Assembly: GCA_937893415.1 (NCBI GenBank)
Contig: CALBWZ010000347.1
Location: 1 to 9,801, forward strand
Reading direction: 5' to 3'
From: an uncultured Comamonadaceae bacterium
Lineage (GTDB): Bacteria; Pseudomonadota; Gammaproteobacteria; Burkholderiales; Burkholderiaceae_C
DNA length: 9,801 nt
Positions 1 to 7,344 of this stretch are shown here, in pieces (the stretch's first letter is position 1; every line of letters starts with the position of its first letter). The translations under genes and the position numbers were made by a program. The notes under the pieces are model-generated. The model was not told the DNA's origin and searched no databases. It saw only the letters and a program-made list of their open reading frames with translations.

Positions 1-564
1 GGTAAAGTAAACCTCTTCAATACCGCCAAAGTCCTCGTATTTTTCGAGCACAGTATTCATTTCGGTTTTCAAAACAATGGCCAAATCAGTGCGGAAAGAA
101 GCCTTGGCTAAATCAGCTTCGGTGACTTGACGCAAGGCATTCAACACGGCGGAGCGCAAAGCAAATTGGTGTTTTTCCACATTCGTGAACACCCTGTCAT
201 CGTAATTCGTCATAAGGGCTATTTGCACCTGTATCACTTTACGAGAATCGGTGAGGTTCGCCAAAAACTCGCGCTCAAGCTCTTTGTAATAGTACTCAAA
301 ACGCTTTAGTTCGGGCGACTCTTTGGTCACGCGCTGCGGACCCGCATTTGCGGCCGCTTCAGCCTCGGTCTTTGCCGCCAACTCTATGGCTGCAACTTGT
401 TCTTCTGCATCCTGCGAAGCAGCCTTGTCAAAAAAGCCAGTGAAGAACAACGTGCCTCCGATTGACCCTGCCAACAACACCAGAACCAGCACCACAATTA
501 ACACAATTTTCAGGATGCCGCCGCCTTTTTTACCGTCTTCTTCGTCGTCAATTTCATCAGCCAT
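1..564 (-). CDS. fliL: Flagellar basal body-associated protein FliL (3' end cut off by window edge)
   Basis: FliL is a single-pass inner-membrane protein that surrounds the stator at the flagellar basal body and supports motor torque. Reading the minus strand from the ATG at 564-562 gives 188 codons, open to base 1. The N-terminus is short, acidic and cytoplasmic (MADEIDDEEDGKK). It is followed by a hydrophobic segment at about residues 18-40 (ILKIVLIVVLVLVLLAG...), an Ala/Glu-rich linker, and a periplasmic domain with the FliL-type pattern: a Y-Y-K-E-L-E-REFLANL stretch, then VIQVQIALMTNYD, and a C-terminal GGIEEVYFT. FliL proteins usually end a few residues after such a motif, so probably only a handful of codons are missing. 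The gene lies 77 nt downstream of fliK on the same strand and is probably cotranscribed with it. The Shine-Dalgarno is weak (GAAAG about 12 nt upstream). The family call is secure; the exact end is not visible. Confidence 0.93.
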   Translation of the reverse strand, partial: MADEIDDEEDGKKGGGILKIVLIVVLVLVLLAGSIGGTLFFTGFFDKAASQDAEEQVAAIELAAKTEAEAAANAGPQRVTKESPELKRFEYYYKELEREFLANLTDSRKVIQVQIALMTNYDDRVFTNVEKHQFALRSAVLNALRQVTEADLAKASFRTDLAIVLKTEMNTVLEKYEDFGGIEEVYFT

Positions 565-641
565 AGCATTATCTACTTTCGTCAAAAATACCGCATGGCC
601 CGGGGCGCTGCAGTGTCACGTTGTACACATCATGTGGGCTG

Positions 642-2747
642 TTAAACCCACACGTTTAAGGATCCGTCACCGCCGAATGAGGCTGGCCGGGAAGTCGCTG
701 TAGACGACAAATCGTCGTTTGAGTTACCGCCCTCACCAGACCCATTGCCTTCAGGCGCGGTGTTGGCTTGCTGTGGTGTCGATTTTCCGTGATTTTTTTG
801 TCTCTCATCGCCATTTACAAATACAGAAGCAATATCTGTTCCCGATTGTGCCAGCGCTTCACGCAGCTTGGGCAGGCTGTCTTGCAGCAGTTCACGCGTG
901 AGCGGATTACTTGAGGCGAATTTTGCCTCTAATTCGCCATTGCGCATGGATAAATCGATGTCAACTTTGCCTAAATTTGCTGGCCTGAGCGTCAGCTGCA
1001 TGCTCCATTGCCCTTTGGCGATTTGACCTGCTATGCGGGCACCCATGGCTTCGCCCAGGCGGTTGGCTATGGACTGGTACAACTCGTTGCGCTGGTTTAT
1101 GGCGGCACCAGGCACACCCAAGGCCACACCCATTGGTTGGAATGCGCGCGGAACGGCACCGGCCAGCTTGTCCAAACCCGCCAAACTTGTATCGCCGCGC
1201 AATGGGTCTGCGCTGGATCTACCAGCCAGCAGACTTTGTACATCGTCCTCGCTTACCCCGGCCAAGGCCATGGCTTGAGCGGCCAATGCACTAGATGTGT
1301 TGCTGCTGCCCATGTCTGCCTTCAGACCAGAAGCCAGCATTTGCGCCGCCACCTGACTCGACACTGCAGCTGGTTGTAGGCCTGTTACCTGAGCCACTAC
1401 CGGCGCGGTTGATGCTGGGGCAAGCGGGCTGGTGGATGTGATACCCACCCCAACACCAGCTTTGTCTCCCGTCATGCCCATGAGCGCACCTTGTTGTTGG
1501 GCCAACGCCAACGACTGGCCGCCCACAGAGGTGGACAGCACACCAGAGCCCGGCGCTGCAACGTTAACGCCAACGTGTAACGGCTGCTTGAGTGTGCTGA
1601 GAGGTGACTCAGCTGCGCCGCCTGTGGTGCCTTGGCCAAGCGCTGCTATGGCTGCTTTGAGGGCCTGGTCAGGACCAGCGGTTGGTGTGTTGCTCCCGGA
1701 TGACATCCACTGCGCAGAGTGTTGGCCGCTAAGCCCACCACCTTGTGTGGTGTTGCCCTTGACTTGCTCCATCAACATCGCAACAGCCGCGGGGCTCATG
1801 CCCTGTGTTTTAGCAAATGACACCAAACTGGCCTCACTTGGCGCTTGGGTCGGCGTGATGATGTGCATGCCGCCAGCCAGTTCCATAGACATGATGTCAC
1901 CGCTTGGCTCAGTCTCGCCCATTTGCTGTGCCTGCTGCATCGCCAGCAAGGCCTGTTGCGCAGCAGCCAGCAATGCAGCCTGCACCAACGCTTGCTTGGC
2001 AGGTGTTTTACCTGTTTCTTGAGCCTGGCCTGCTTCAAGTGTCTTGTCTGAGGTGCTCACAACGGGGCTATTCACATCACTTGTAGTGGCTTTTGCAGCA
2101 CTGTGACCAGTCGTATCAGATGCATCAACGCCGCGGGCCTGAACCACGGGTTTGCTGCTTGCAAGCGTTTGGGTGAGCGACGCGGCTTCAGTGCGTGTTG
2201 AGGGTTGCTGCGTCTCATGCGAGGCATCGAATTGAGACTGTATGGAACGCTGAGCCGCCTGATTGGACCGCACCGCTTGCGATGCCAGCGCTTGTTGGCG
2301 CTGACCGTCCTTCAATTGACTGTCTTGTCTGTCTTGCGTTCTTTGATCCCTATGGGCTCTGTCAAACGCTTGCTCATGGGCTGCAGCCCGGGCCTGAGAT
2401 TGAGCTTGCGCTTGATCAGCGGCGCGCAGGCGCTCCACGGCCACATCATTGTCTTGGCGTGCCACTTGCTGTGTGTCAAAGCGTTGGTTTCGCCACATGG
2501 CGGCGTTGCTAGGCATTGACAGCTCTACAGGCGCTCTGGCAGCCAAGCTGCTGGTTGAGGCCGCCGCGGCTGAAGCGGCAAAGGTTTGCCCCTTGCTGGC
2601 CGCGTGCACACGGGCGAATAGCTGACCAAAGTCTTGACTTGGAGAGCCCCAAGCGTTAAACGCATGGCTGGTGTCGCTGCGCGTTACCGGCTTGGAGACC
2701 TCTAAATACGAGGGATTGGCAACATTGACAGGGGTGGATTGGGTCAT
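642..2747 (-). CDS. fliK: Flagellar hook-length control protein FliK
   Basis: FliK is secreted through the flagellar export apparatus. It acts as a molecular ruler for the hook, and its C-terminal domain then makes the export gate switch from hook to filament substrates. The 701-residue product has a long low-complexity N-terminal and central part. This includes a Gln/Ala/Arg/Asp-rich probably helical stretch at about 91-180, an Ala/Gln-rich stretch near 248-276, and Gly/Ser/Thr/Ala-rich sequence. The conserved Flg_hook domain follows at about 575-655, with LRPANLGKVDIDL near 586-598 and a later LPKLREAL...G pattern. The tail of about 45 residues is Asn/Gly/Ser-rich. The start at 2747 is preferred over an upstream in-frame start at 2813 because GGAAG sits 7 nt before this ATG and the extra residues look non-coding. 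The protein is much longer than the roughly 405-residue enteric FliK, mostly through the ruler part. It is the first gene of the fliK-fliL unit. Confidence 0.93.
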   Translation of the reverse strand: MTQSTPVNVANPSYLEVSKPVTRSDTSHAFNAWGSPSQDFGQLFARVHAASKGQTFAASAAAASTSSLAARAPVELSMPSNAAMWRNQRFDTQQVARQDNDVAVERLRAADQAQAQSQARAAAHEQAFDRAHRDQRTQDRQDSQLKDGQRQQALASQAVRSNQAAQRSIQSQFDASHETQQPSTRTEAASLTQTLASSKPVVQARGVDASDTTGHSAAKATTSDVNSPVVSTSDKTLEAGQAQETGKTPAKQALVQAALLAAAQQALLAMQQAQQMGETEPSGDIMSMELAGGMHIITPTQAPSEASLVSFAKTQGMSPAAVAMLMEQVKGNTTQGGGLSGQHSAQWMSSGSNTPTAGPDQALKAAIAALGQGTTGGAAESPLSTLKQPLHVGVNVAAPGSGVLSTSVGGQSLALAQQQGALMGMTGDKAGVGVGITSTSPLAPASTAPVVAQVTGLQPAAVSSQVAAQMLASGLKADMGSSNTSSALAAQAMALAGVSEDDVQSLLAGRSSADPLRGDTSLAGLDKLAGAVPRAFQPMGVALGVPGAAINQRNELYQSIANRLGEAMGARIAGQIAKGQWSMQLTLRPANLGKVDIDLSMRNGELEAKFASSNPLTRELLQDSLPKLREALAQSGTDIASVFVNGDERQKNHGKSTPQQANTAPEGNGSGEGGNSNDDLSSTATSRPASFGGDGSLNVWV

Positions 2748-2754
2748 ATCCGAT

Positions 2755-2759
2755 CTTCC
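2755..2759 (-). promoter_or_regulatory. Ribosome binding site deciding the fliK start
   Basis: On the minus strand the bases read GGAAG, 7 nt before the ATG at 2747-2745. The upstream in-frame start at 2813 has no comparable purine-rich site, so this site fixes the shorter FliK. Confidence 0.7.
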
Positions 2760-2774
2760 AAAATAAGGCAATGT

Positions 2775-2795
2775 GCCCCGGGGCATCCTCGGGGC
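2775..2795 (-). promoter_or_regulatory. GC-rich inverted repeat in the fliK leader
   Basis: GCCCCG (2775-2780) and CGGGGC (2790-2795) form a perfect 6-bp GC-only stem around a 9-nt loop. It lies 28 nt upstream of the fliK start, close to the 5' end of the transcript expected from the sigma-54-like element on the minus strand. A short internal palindrome, GCCCCGGGGC (2775-2784), offers an alternative pairing. No run of T follows, so it does not look like a rho-independent terminator. A role in mRNA stability or translation is possible but not shown. Confidence 0.35.
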
Positions 2796-2808
2796 TATAC
2801 AGCCTATT

Positions 2809-2824
2809 AGCAAGAAGCGTGACC
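2809..2824 (-). promoter_or_regulatory. Possible sigma-54 (-24/-12) promoter for fliK-fliL
   Basis: The minus strand reads GGTCACGCTTCTTGCT. Against the sigma-54 consensus TGGCACG-N4-TTGCW it matches 10 of 12 defined positions, including the whole TTGCT -12 half. It has T instead of the second G of the -24 GG, which is normally nearly invariant. A start site about 12 nt downstream would fall near 2797, giving a leader of about 50 nt to the fliK ATG. The matching element on the other strand raises its plausibility, but the -24 mismatch keeps confidence low. Confidence 0.35.
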
Positions 2825-2842
2825 GGAGATGTATTGCCGCTG

Positions 2843-2900
2843 CACACGGTAGTCACACCAAGGTGGCACAGGGCTTGCTTTGGTATGGGCATCACACGGT
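2843..2900. repeat. Direct repeat CACACGGT flanking the flhA promoter
   Basis: CACACGGT occurs at 2843-2850 and again at 2893-2900, exactly 50 bp apart start to start, on either side of the sigma-54-like element of flhA. A hyphenated palindrome CACC-AA-GGTG (2856-2865) lies between them and runs into the -24 element. These could be binding sites for a regulator of the divergent region. No specific regulator motif was recognised. Confidence 0.35.
2864..2879 (+). promoter_or_regulatory. Sigma-54 (RpoN) -24/-12 promoter for flhA
   Basis: The sequence TGGCAC-AGGGC-TTGCT matches the sigma-54 consensus TGGCAC-N5-TTGCW at every defined position except the less conserved G after the -24 block. GG (2865-2866) and GC (2877-2878) are separated by the required 10 bp. 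Transcription would start near 2890, about 64 nt before the flhA ATG. It lies in the intergenic region and faces the flhA-flhF-flhG-fliA unit. Sigma-54 promoters need an enhancer-binding activator, which in flagellar systems is usually a FleQ/FlrA-type protein. No such gene lies in this window. Confidence 0.7.
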
Positions 2901-2953
2901 GATTTCCTGAGGGGAATTACTACCAAAGAATTTGTTTTTGATTGATCTGCCCA

Positions 2954-5050
2954 ATGAACACGCTTAGCCTGTCAACGATTCGACAAAATCTGTCGACTTT
3001 TGACTTCTCCGGTCTGGGGATACCTGCGCTCGTGCTCTTGATCATGGCTATGTTGGTGCTCCCACTGGCCCCGCTGTTGCTAGATATCCTGTTTACTTTC
3101 AATATTGTGACTGCCTTGGTGATCGTGATGATTGCCATTGGCACGCGTAAACCTTTAGAGTTCTCTAGCTTCCCAACCGTTTTGCTGTTTGCAACCATGC
3201 TGCGCTTGGCGCTGAACGTGGCATCTACCCGTGTGATTTTGGTCAACGGCCATGAAGGGGGTTCGGCAGCCGGTGAAGTCATCGCTGCGTTTGGCGAGTT
3301 TGTGATTGGTGGCAACTATTTGGTTGGTTTCATCATCTTCGGTATTTTGATGATCATCAACTTCATTGTGGTCACCAAAGGCGCGGGCCGCGTGTCTGAG
3401 GTCAACGCCCGTTTCACCTTGGACGCAATGCCTGGTAAGCAGATGGCCATTGATGCCGATCTGAACGCCGGCGTGATTGACCAAGTTGAGGCCAAGAAAA
3501 AACGTGAAGATTTGTCGCAAGAAGCCGACTTTTTCGGTTCTATGGACGGTGCCTCTAAGTTCGTCAGTGGTGATGCCATTGCGGGCTTGCTGATTTTGAT
3601 CATCAACATTGTGGGCGGCTTGGCCATTGGTTTGTCGCAACACGATTTAAACTTCACCCAAGCTGGCCGTATTTATGTGCTGCTCACCATCGGTGACGGC
3701 TTGGTAGCTCAGATTCCGTCGCTGTTCTTGTCGTTGGCCACCGCCATTATTGTGACCCGGGTGACGACTGCCGAGTCCATGACTGAACAGGCTAAGACGC
3801 AATTTTCTAACCCGTCTGCACTGTTTATTGCCGCTTCCATCATGACGATTCTGGGCTTGGTCCCTGGCATGCCACACACTGTGTTTTTGACTTTGGCCGC
3901 CGCCACAGCCGGCATCGGTTTTATGGTGGTACGCAATAACACCGCGGATGAAGCTGCTGCAGCCGCCCCACAAGTCAACGACGCTGGCGACGCACCAAAA
4001 GAATTAGATTGGGACGATGTAGACCAAGTTGACTTGATTGGCTTGGAAATTGGTTACGGCCTGATTCCTTTGGTGAACCCAGAAACTGGTGGGCAATTGA
4101 TGCCACGCGTCAAGGGTGTGCGTAAAAAACTCTCTGCAGAGCTGGGGTTTTTGGTACAGCCTGTGCGTATCCGTGACGCATTGAATTTAGCGCCTGACGT
4201 GTATCACATCACCATGAACGGGGTGATGCGTGGCAAGGGCGAGGTCCGTGTGGGTAAAGAAATGGCCATTAACCCGGGTCAGGTTTACGGCAAATTAGAA
4301 GGCCAAGTTACCAAGGAGCCTGCATTTGGTTTGGAGGCTGTATGGATAGACCCGTCACAACGTGACTACGCACGCACATTGGGCTACACCGTGGTTGACG
4401 CCAGCACTGCCATTGCGACTCATTTGAACAAGGTGTTGCGCGACAACTCAGCCGAACTGATGGGCCACGATGAGGCCCAGCAATTGTTAGATAAATTGGC
4501 AGTCAAATCTCCCAAATTGGTAGAAGACTTGGTGCCAGGCAAATTGTCTTTAGGCGTGATCACGCGCACCATGCAAAACCTGCTGGCTGAAGGTGTGTCC
4601 ATTCGTGACATGCGCACCATCGTGGAGTCTTTGAACGAAGCCGCTACCAAAACACAAGATCCTGACCAGCTCACCACCATGGTTCGTCCTAAGCTGGGCC
4701 GCATGATTGTGCAAGGCTTGGTCAATGACGACGAAAGCTTGGCCGTCATGACCTTAGACCCTGCCCTTGAACAACTGCTGCACAACGTGCTGCAGCAAAA
4801 CCAAGGCACAGGCATGGTGTTAGAGCCAGGCTTGGCAGAGAGTTTGTTCAATGCGCTGCGCCTTGGTACGCGAGAAGTTGAAGAGAAAGGCCACGCGGCT
4901 GTTTTGGTGGTGTCACCCAGCATTCGCTCTTGGCTGTCAAAGGCTGCTCGCCACCGTGTGAATGATTTGACCGTATTGTCTTACAGCGAAATCCCAGACG
5001 ACCAAGGCGTGAATGTGATTCACACCGTGCAAGCCAGCAACAAAACGTAA
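2954..5050 (+). CDS. flhA: Flagellar type III export gate protein FlhA
   Basis: FlhA is the large membrane protein of the flagellar export gate. It couples proton flow to export and docks chaperone-substrate complexes, including FliS with flagellin. The 698-residue product is close to the enteric length of about 692. The N-terminal half is a multi-pass membrane domain (first segments at about 23-43 and 45-65, the last ending near 330). It contains the conserved RLALNVASTRVIL stretch and the FHIPEP-family cytoplasmic loop near 143-172 (VSEVNARFTLDAMPGKQMAI). After an acidic linker rich in Asp and Ala comes the cytosolic domain, beginning near GYGLIPLVNP at about 367. The ATG at 2954 is chosen because it gives a normal N-terminus. 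A TTG at 2942, just after an in-frame stop, would add four residues. Neither has a good Shine-Dalgarno. It is the first gene of the plus-strand unit, downstream of the sigma-54-like promoter. Confidence 0.97.
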   Translation: MNTLSLSTIRQNLSTFDFSGLGIPALVLLIMAMLVLPLAPLLLDILFTFNIVTALVIVMIAIGTRKPLEFSSFPTVLLFATMLRLALNVASTRVILVNGHEGGSAAGEVIAAFGEFVIGGNYLVGFIIFGILMIINFIVVTKGAGRVSEVNARFTLDAMPGKQMAIDADLNAGVIDQVEAKKKREDLSQEADFFGSMDGASKFVSGDAIAGLLILIINIVGGLAIGLSQHDLNFTQAGRIYVLLTIGDGLVAQIPSLFLSLATAIIVTRVTTAESMTEQAKTQFSNPSALFIAASIMTILGLVPGMPHTVFLTLAAATAGIGFMVVRNNTADEAAAAAPQVNDAGDAPKELDWDDVDQVDLIGLEIGYGLIPLVNPETGGQLMPRVKGVRKKLSAELGFLVQPVRIRDALNLAPDVYHITMNGVMRGKGEVRVGKEMAINPGQVYGKLEGQVTKEPAFGLEAVWIDPSQRDYARTLGYTVVDASTAIATHLNKVLRDNSAELMGHDEAQQLLDKLAVKSPKLVEDLVPGKLSLGVITRTMQNLLAEGVSIRDMRTIVESLNEAATKTQDPDQLTTMVRPKLGRMIVQGLVNDDESLAVMTLDPALEQLLHNVLQQNQGTGMVLEPGLAESLFNALRLGTREVEEKGHAAVLVVSPSIRSWLSKAARHRVNDLTVLSYSEIPDDQGVNVIHTVQASNKT

Positions 5051-5094
5051 ACGCCCTTAAGAACTGTCAGCCCTAGACCAATAAGAGACCCGTT

Positions 5095-6525
5095 ATGGAA
5101 ATTCAACGCATACTAGCCCGCGATACACGCACCGCCACAGACCAGGCCATGCGCATATATGGGCGCGACGTACTCATCATTTCTAACCAACGCGTCAACG
5201 GCCAAATCGAGTTGTTGGTGGCGGTGGACATTCGTCCAACCGACGAGTCGAACAACGTTGTGACCTTGGATGCTGAGTTTCTCAACAAATCTGAGCACAC
5301 GACAGCCACACAGGCGAAACCCCTTAATTCTTTTGAAGCTGCGTTTGAAGAAACCATGATGCAGCGCCAACGGGCACGCTTACGCGGCAAGGCTGCCAGC
5401 CCAGCCAACACGGCAAAGAGCTTGCAACACGCTTCAGTGGCACCTGTTGTTAACCATGCCTCGCAAGCCGCACCTGTGCCTACTCCGATGGTTCAAACAC
5501 AGCATTCAGCAGCACCCCGCCGTGAGCCCGAAGTTGACATCACCGCTTTACAAGCTCACCGTGAGGCAGCCCGTGGTCGAGAAATTGTAGACATGGTGCG
5601 TGACGAAATTGCTGCATTGCGCCGTGAATTTGCACTCAGCCAGCGCATGAGCCCTTGGCAAGACACACTGCCTATTTCTCCTGTCATCAAGCCACTGATT
5701 AACGCCCTCAGTGAAGCTGGCGTGCCAACTGGCCTACGCGGCTTGCTGATTGACCGTATCCGAGAAGCTGCTGATGTTGACGATGCAATGGCTGCCTTGC
5801 GCAGCCACCTGGTTGAGGCTTTGCCCAACGTGGGAGTCACCATGCCTGAGAGCGGTCAACATATCGTGACTGGTCCTACAGGTGTGGGCAAAACGTTGAT
5901 GGCGGCGCGCTTGGCACATGCCGCCGCATTGCAACACGGCTCTCACGCGGTCGCCATGATCAGCTTTGCCGACAGCCGGCCCGGTGCGTGGAGTCAAATC
6001 CAAATGTTGGCATCACAAGCCGGTATTGACTGTTACCGGGCTGTTGACGCCAATGCACTGTCGTTGTTGCTCGACGAGTTGTCGCAGCGTGCCGCTGTCA
6101 TTATTGACACGGCAGGTATTCAGTTTGAGCGCAACGTTGCGCAAATTAAACACCTCGCGCCTAAGGCGTTGGCCCATGTGGTCATGGCTGCAGACTCTTC
6201 GTCTGTCACTATTAAACGCATTCGTCACGCATACGCGTGGGACAGCGTCATGGTTAGCAAACTGGATGAGGCTTCACAGCCCTGGCCTTTGCTGCAAGCT
6301 TTAATAGACAGCCCGTTGCCAATGTCTCTCATGAGCCCCAGCTCACGCTTGGGTGAAACTGCCCTGCCCTATTCAGGTGTTCGTATTGTTGAACAGGCGT
6401 TGGCGCATTTGCCTGTGTCCCAAGACAACGCCTATAGCGCCAGCAACCCCACCATGGCTGCGGACAGTATGGCTGCTAATATATTGAAAATGCGTGCCCC
6501 GCACGAGAAAGCTATACATGGCTAA
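5095..6525 (+). CDS. flhF: Flagellar biosynthesis SRP-type GTPase FlhF
   Basis: FlhF is a GTPase of the signal-recognition-particle family that marks where a new flagellum is built, typically the pole. The 476-residue product opens with the FlhF N-terminus (MEIQRILARDTRTATDQAM, then GRDVLIISNQRV...ELLVAV). A variable Ala/Gln/Pro-rich linker of about 150 residues follows, then the NG GTPase region. Visible motifs are the P-loop GPTGVGKT (260-267), ADSRPGA (292-298) at the place of the usual DTYRIGA, DTAG (338-341) and SKLDE (388-392) for the usual TKLDE. The motifs diverge from the standard FlhF pattern, but the P-loop and DTAG are intact. The gene starts 44 nt after flhA with a modest AAGAGA Shine-Dalgarno ending 6 nt before the ATG. 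Its last 8 nt overlap flhG, indicating translational coupling. Confidence 0.94.
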   Translation: MEIQRILARDTRTATDQAMRIYGRDVLIISNQRVNGQIELLVAVDIRPTDESNNVVTLDAEFLNKSEHTTATQAKPLNSFEAAFEETMMQRQRARLRGKAASPANTAKSLQHASVAPVVNHASQAAPVPTPMVQTQHSAAPRREPEVDITALQAHREAARGREIVDMVRDEIAALRREFALSQRMSPWQDTLPISPVIKPLINALSEAGVPTGLRGLLIDRIREAADVDDAMAALRSHLVEALPNVGVTMPESGQHIVTGPTGVGKTLMAARLAHAAALQHGSHAVAMISFADSRPGAWSQIQMLASQAGIDCYRAVDANALSLLLDELSQRAAVIIDTAGIQFERNVAQIKHLAPKALAHVVMAADSSSVTIKRIRHAYAWDSVMVSKLDEASQPWPLLQALIDSPLPMSLMSPSSRLGETALPYSGVRIVEQALAHLPVSQDNAYSASNPTMAADSMAANILKMRAPHEKAIHG

Positions 6526-7342
6526 TACACATTGCCCTCAAGTTATTGGCGTTGCAAGTGGCAAGGGTGGCGTTGGTAAAACAACGGTTGCCGTCAACCT
6601 GTCTGTTGCGTTGGCCAAAGCGGGTAAGCGCGTGGCGTTACTGGATGCCGACATGGGCTTGGCCAATGCACAAATTGCGTTTGGCAGCAGAAGCCCGTTT
6701 AATGTCAGCCATCTGCTGGCTGGTGATAAAACGTTGCGCGAAATCATGGTCCGCACAGATGACGGCGTTATGCTGATACCCGGCGCATCTGGGCGACGCG
6801 ATATGGCGGGTGTTTCGGATACCGACATCAACGCCATCATTCAAGCATTTGACGATGTGGCAGACGATTTTGATTTTCTCATTGTTGACGTCGCCGCGGG
6901 TATTTCACCTTCTGTGATGATGTTCTTAGCCGCCTGCCACCGCCGTTTTATTGTGCTGCGTGACGACCCGTCCAGCATTGCAGACGCTTATGGCACCATC
7001 AAGGTGATGACCCTAGAGCTTGGTTTGGAAGAGATTTACCTGATTCCCAATATGGTGCCCTCCCAAGCCAGCGGCTGGCAGTTGTTTAAGCGCATGAATG
7101 AGGTGTGTACTCGCTTCTTAGGCCGTTCTGTCAACTACCTCACCTCTGTCGAGTCTGATGACCTGATTTTTAGCGCACTGCGCAAATACAAGCCGGTGCT
7201 GGCCTACGCACCTGCCAGCAGTGGCTCGCGCGACTTTAGGCGCATGGCACAGCTGAGTATTGATTTACCTAGTGCTTCGCAAGCCCACGGGCATGCGCAG
7301 TTCTTTTTCCAACGTCTTTTGGACGCTGAGCAAGGGGCATAA
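6518..7342 (+). CDS. flhG: Flagellar number regulator FlhG (FleN/YlxH, MinD-type ATPase)
   Basis: FlhG is a MinD/ParA-type ATPase that limits flagellar number by acting on FlhF and, in polar flagellates, on the FleQ regulator. The 274-residue product has the deviant Walker A GKGGVGKT at residues 15-22 with the signature lysine K16. It also has DADMGLAN at 43-50 and the Walker B region LIVDVAAGIS with D124. A Phe-rich segment near the C-terminus (QFFFQRLL) could be the amphipathic membrane helix of the family. The ATG at 6518 overlaps the flhF stop by 8 nt and has GAGAAAG upstream. A GTG at 6494 would add eight unlikely residues. The N-terminus before the P-loop is short and has no DQAxxLR-type FlhF-activating motif. 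The 2-nt gap to fliA suggests coupled expression. Confidence 0.93.
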   Translation: MANTHCPQVIGVASGKGGVGKTTVAVNLSVALAKAGKRVALLDADMGLANAQIAFGSRSPFNVSHLLAGDKTLREIMVRTDDGVMLIPGASGRRDMAGVSDTDINAIIQAFDDVADDFDFLIVDVAAGISPSVMMFLAACHRRFIVLRDDPSSIADAYGTIKVMTLELGLEEIYLIPNMVPSQASGWQLFKRMNEVCTRFLGRSVNYLTSVESDDLIFSALRKYKPVLAYAPASSGSRDFRRMAQLSIDLPSASQAHGHAQFFFQRLLDAEQGA

Positions 7343-7344
7343 GT

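Noticed and set aside
633..652. TGTGGG/CCCACA inverted repeat at the fliK stop as a terminator
   Set aside because: Only 6 bp, overlaps the fliK stop, has no T-run, and fliL follows on the same strand, so termination here is not expected.
323..703. Plus-strand ORF opposite fliL and the end of fliK
   Set aside because: Antisense to well-supported fliL and fliK; its composition is what the reverse of those codons gives.
1432..2022. 196-codon plus-strand ORF opposite fliK
   Set aside because: A by-product of the low-complexity, stop-poor fliK sequence on the other strand; Cys/Pro/Ala-rich with no domain.
2748..2813. Upstream start for FliK adding 22 residues
   Set aside because: The extension runs through the fliK leader hairpin and reaches the -12 side of the promoter-like element, and the ATG at 2747 has its own Shine-Dalgarno.
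4420..4923. 167-codon minus-strand ORF inside flhA
   Set aside because: Lies wholly opposite conserved FlhA coding sequence; a shadow frame.
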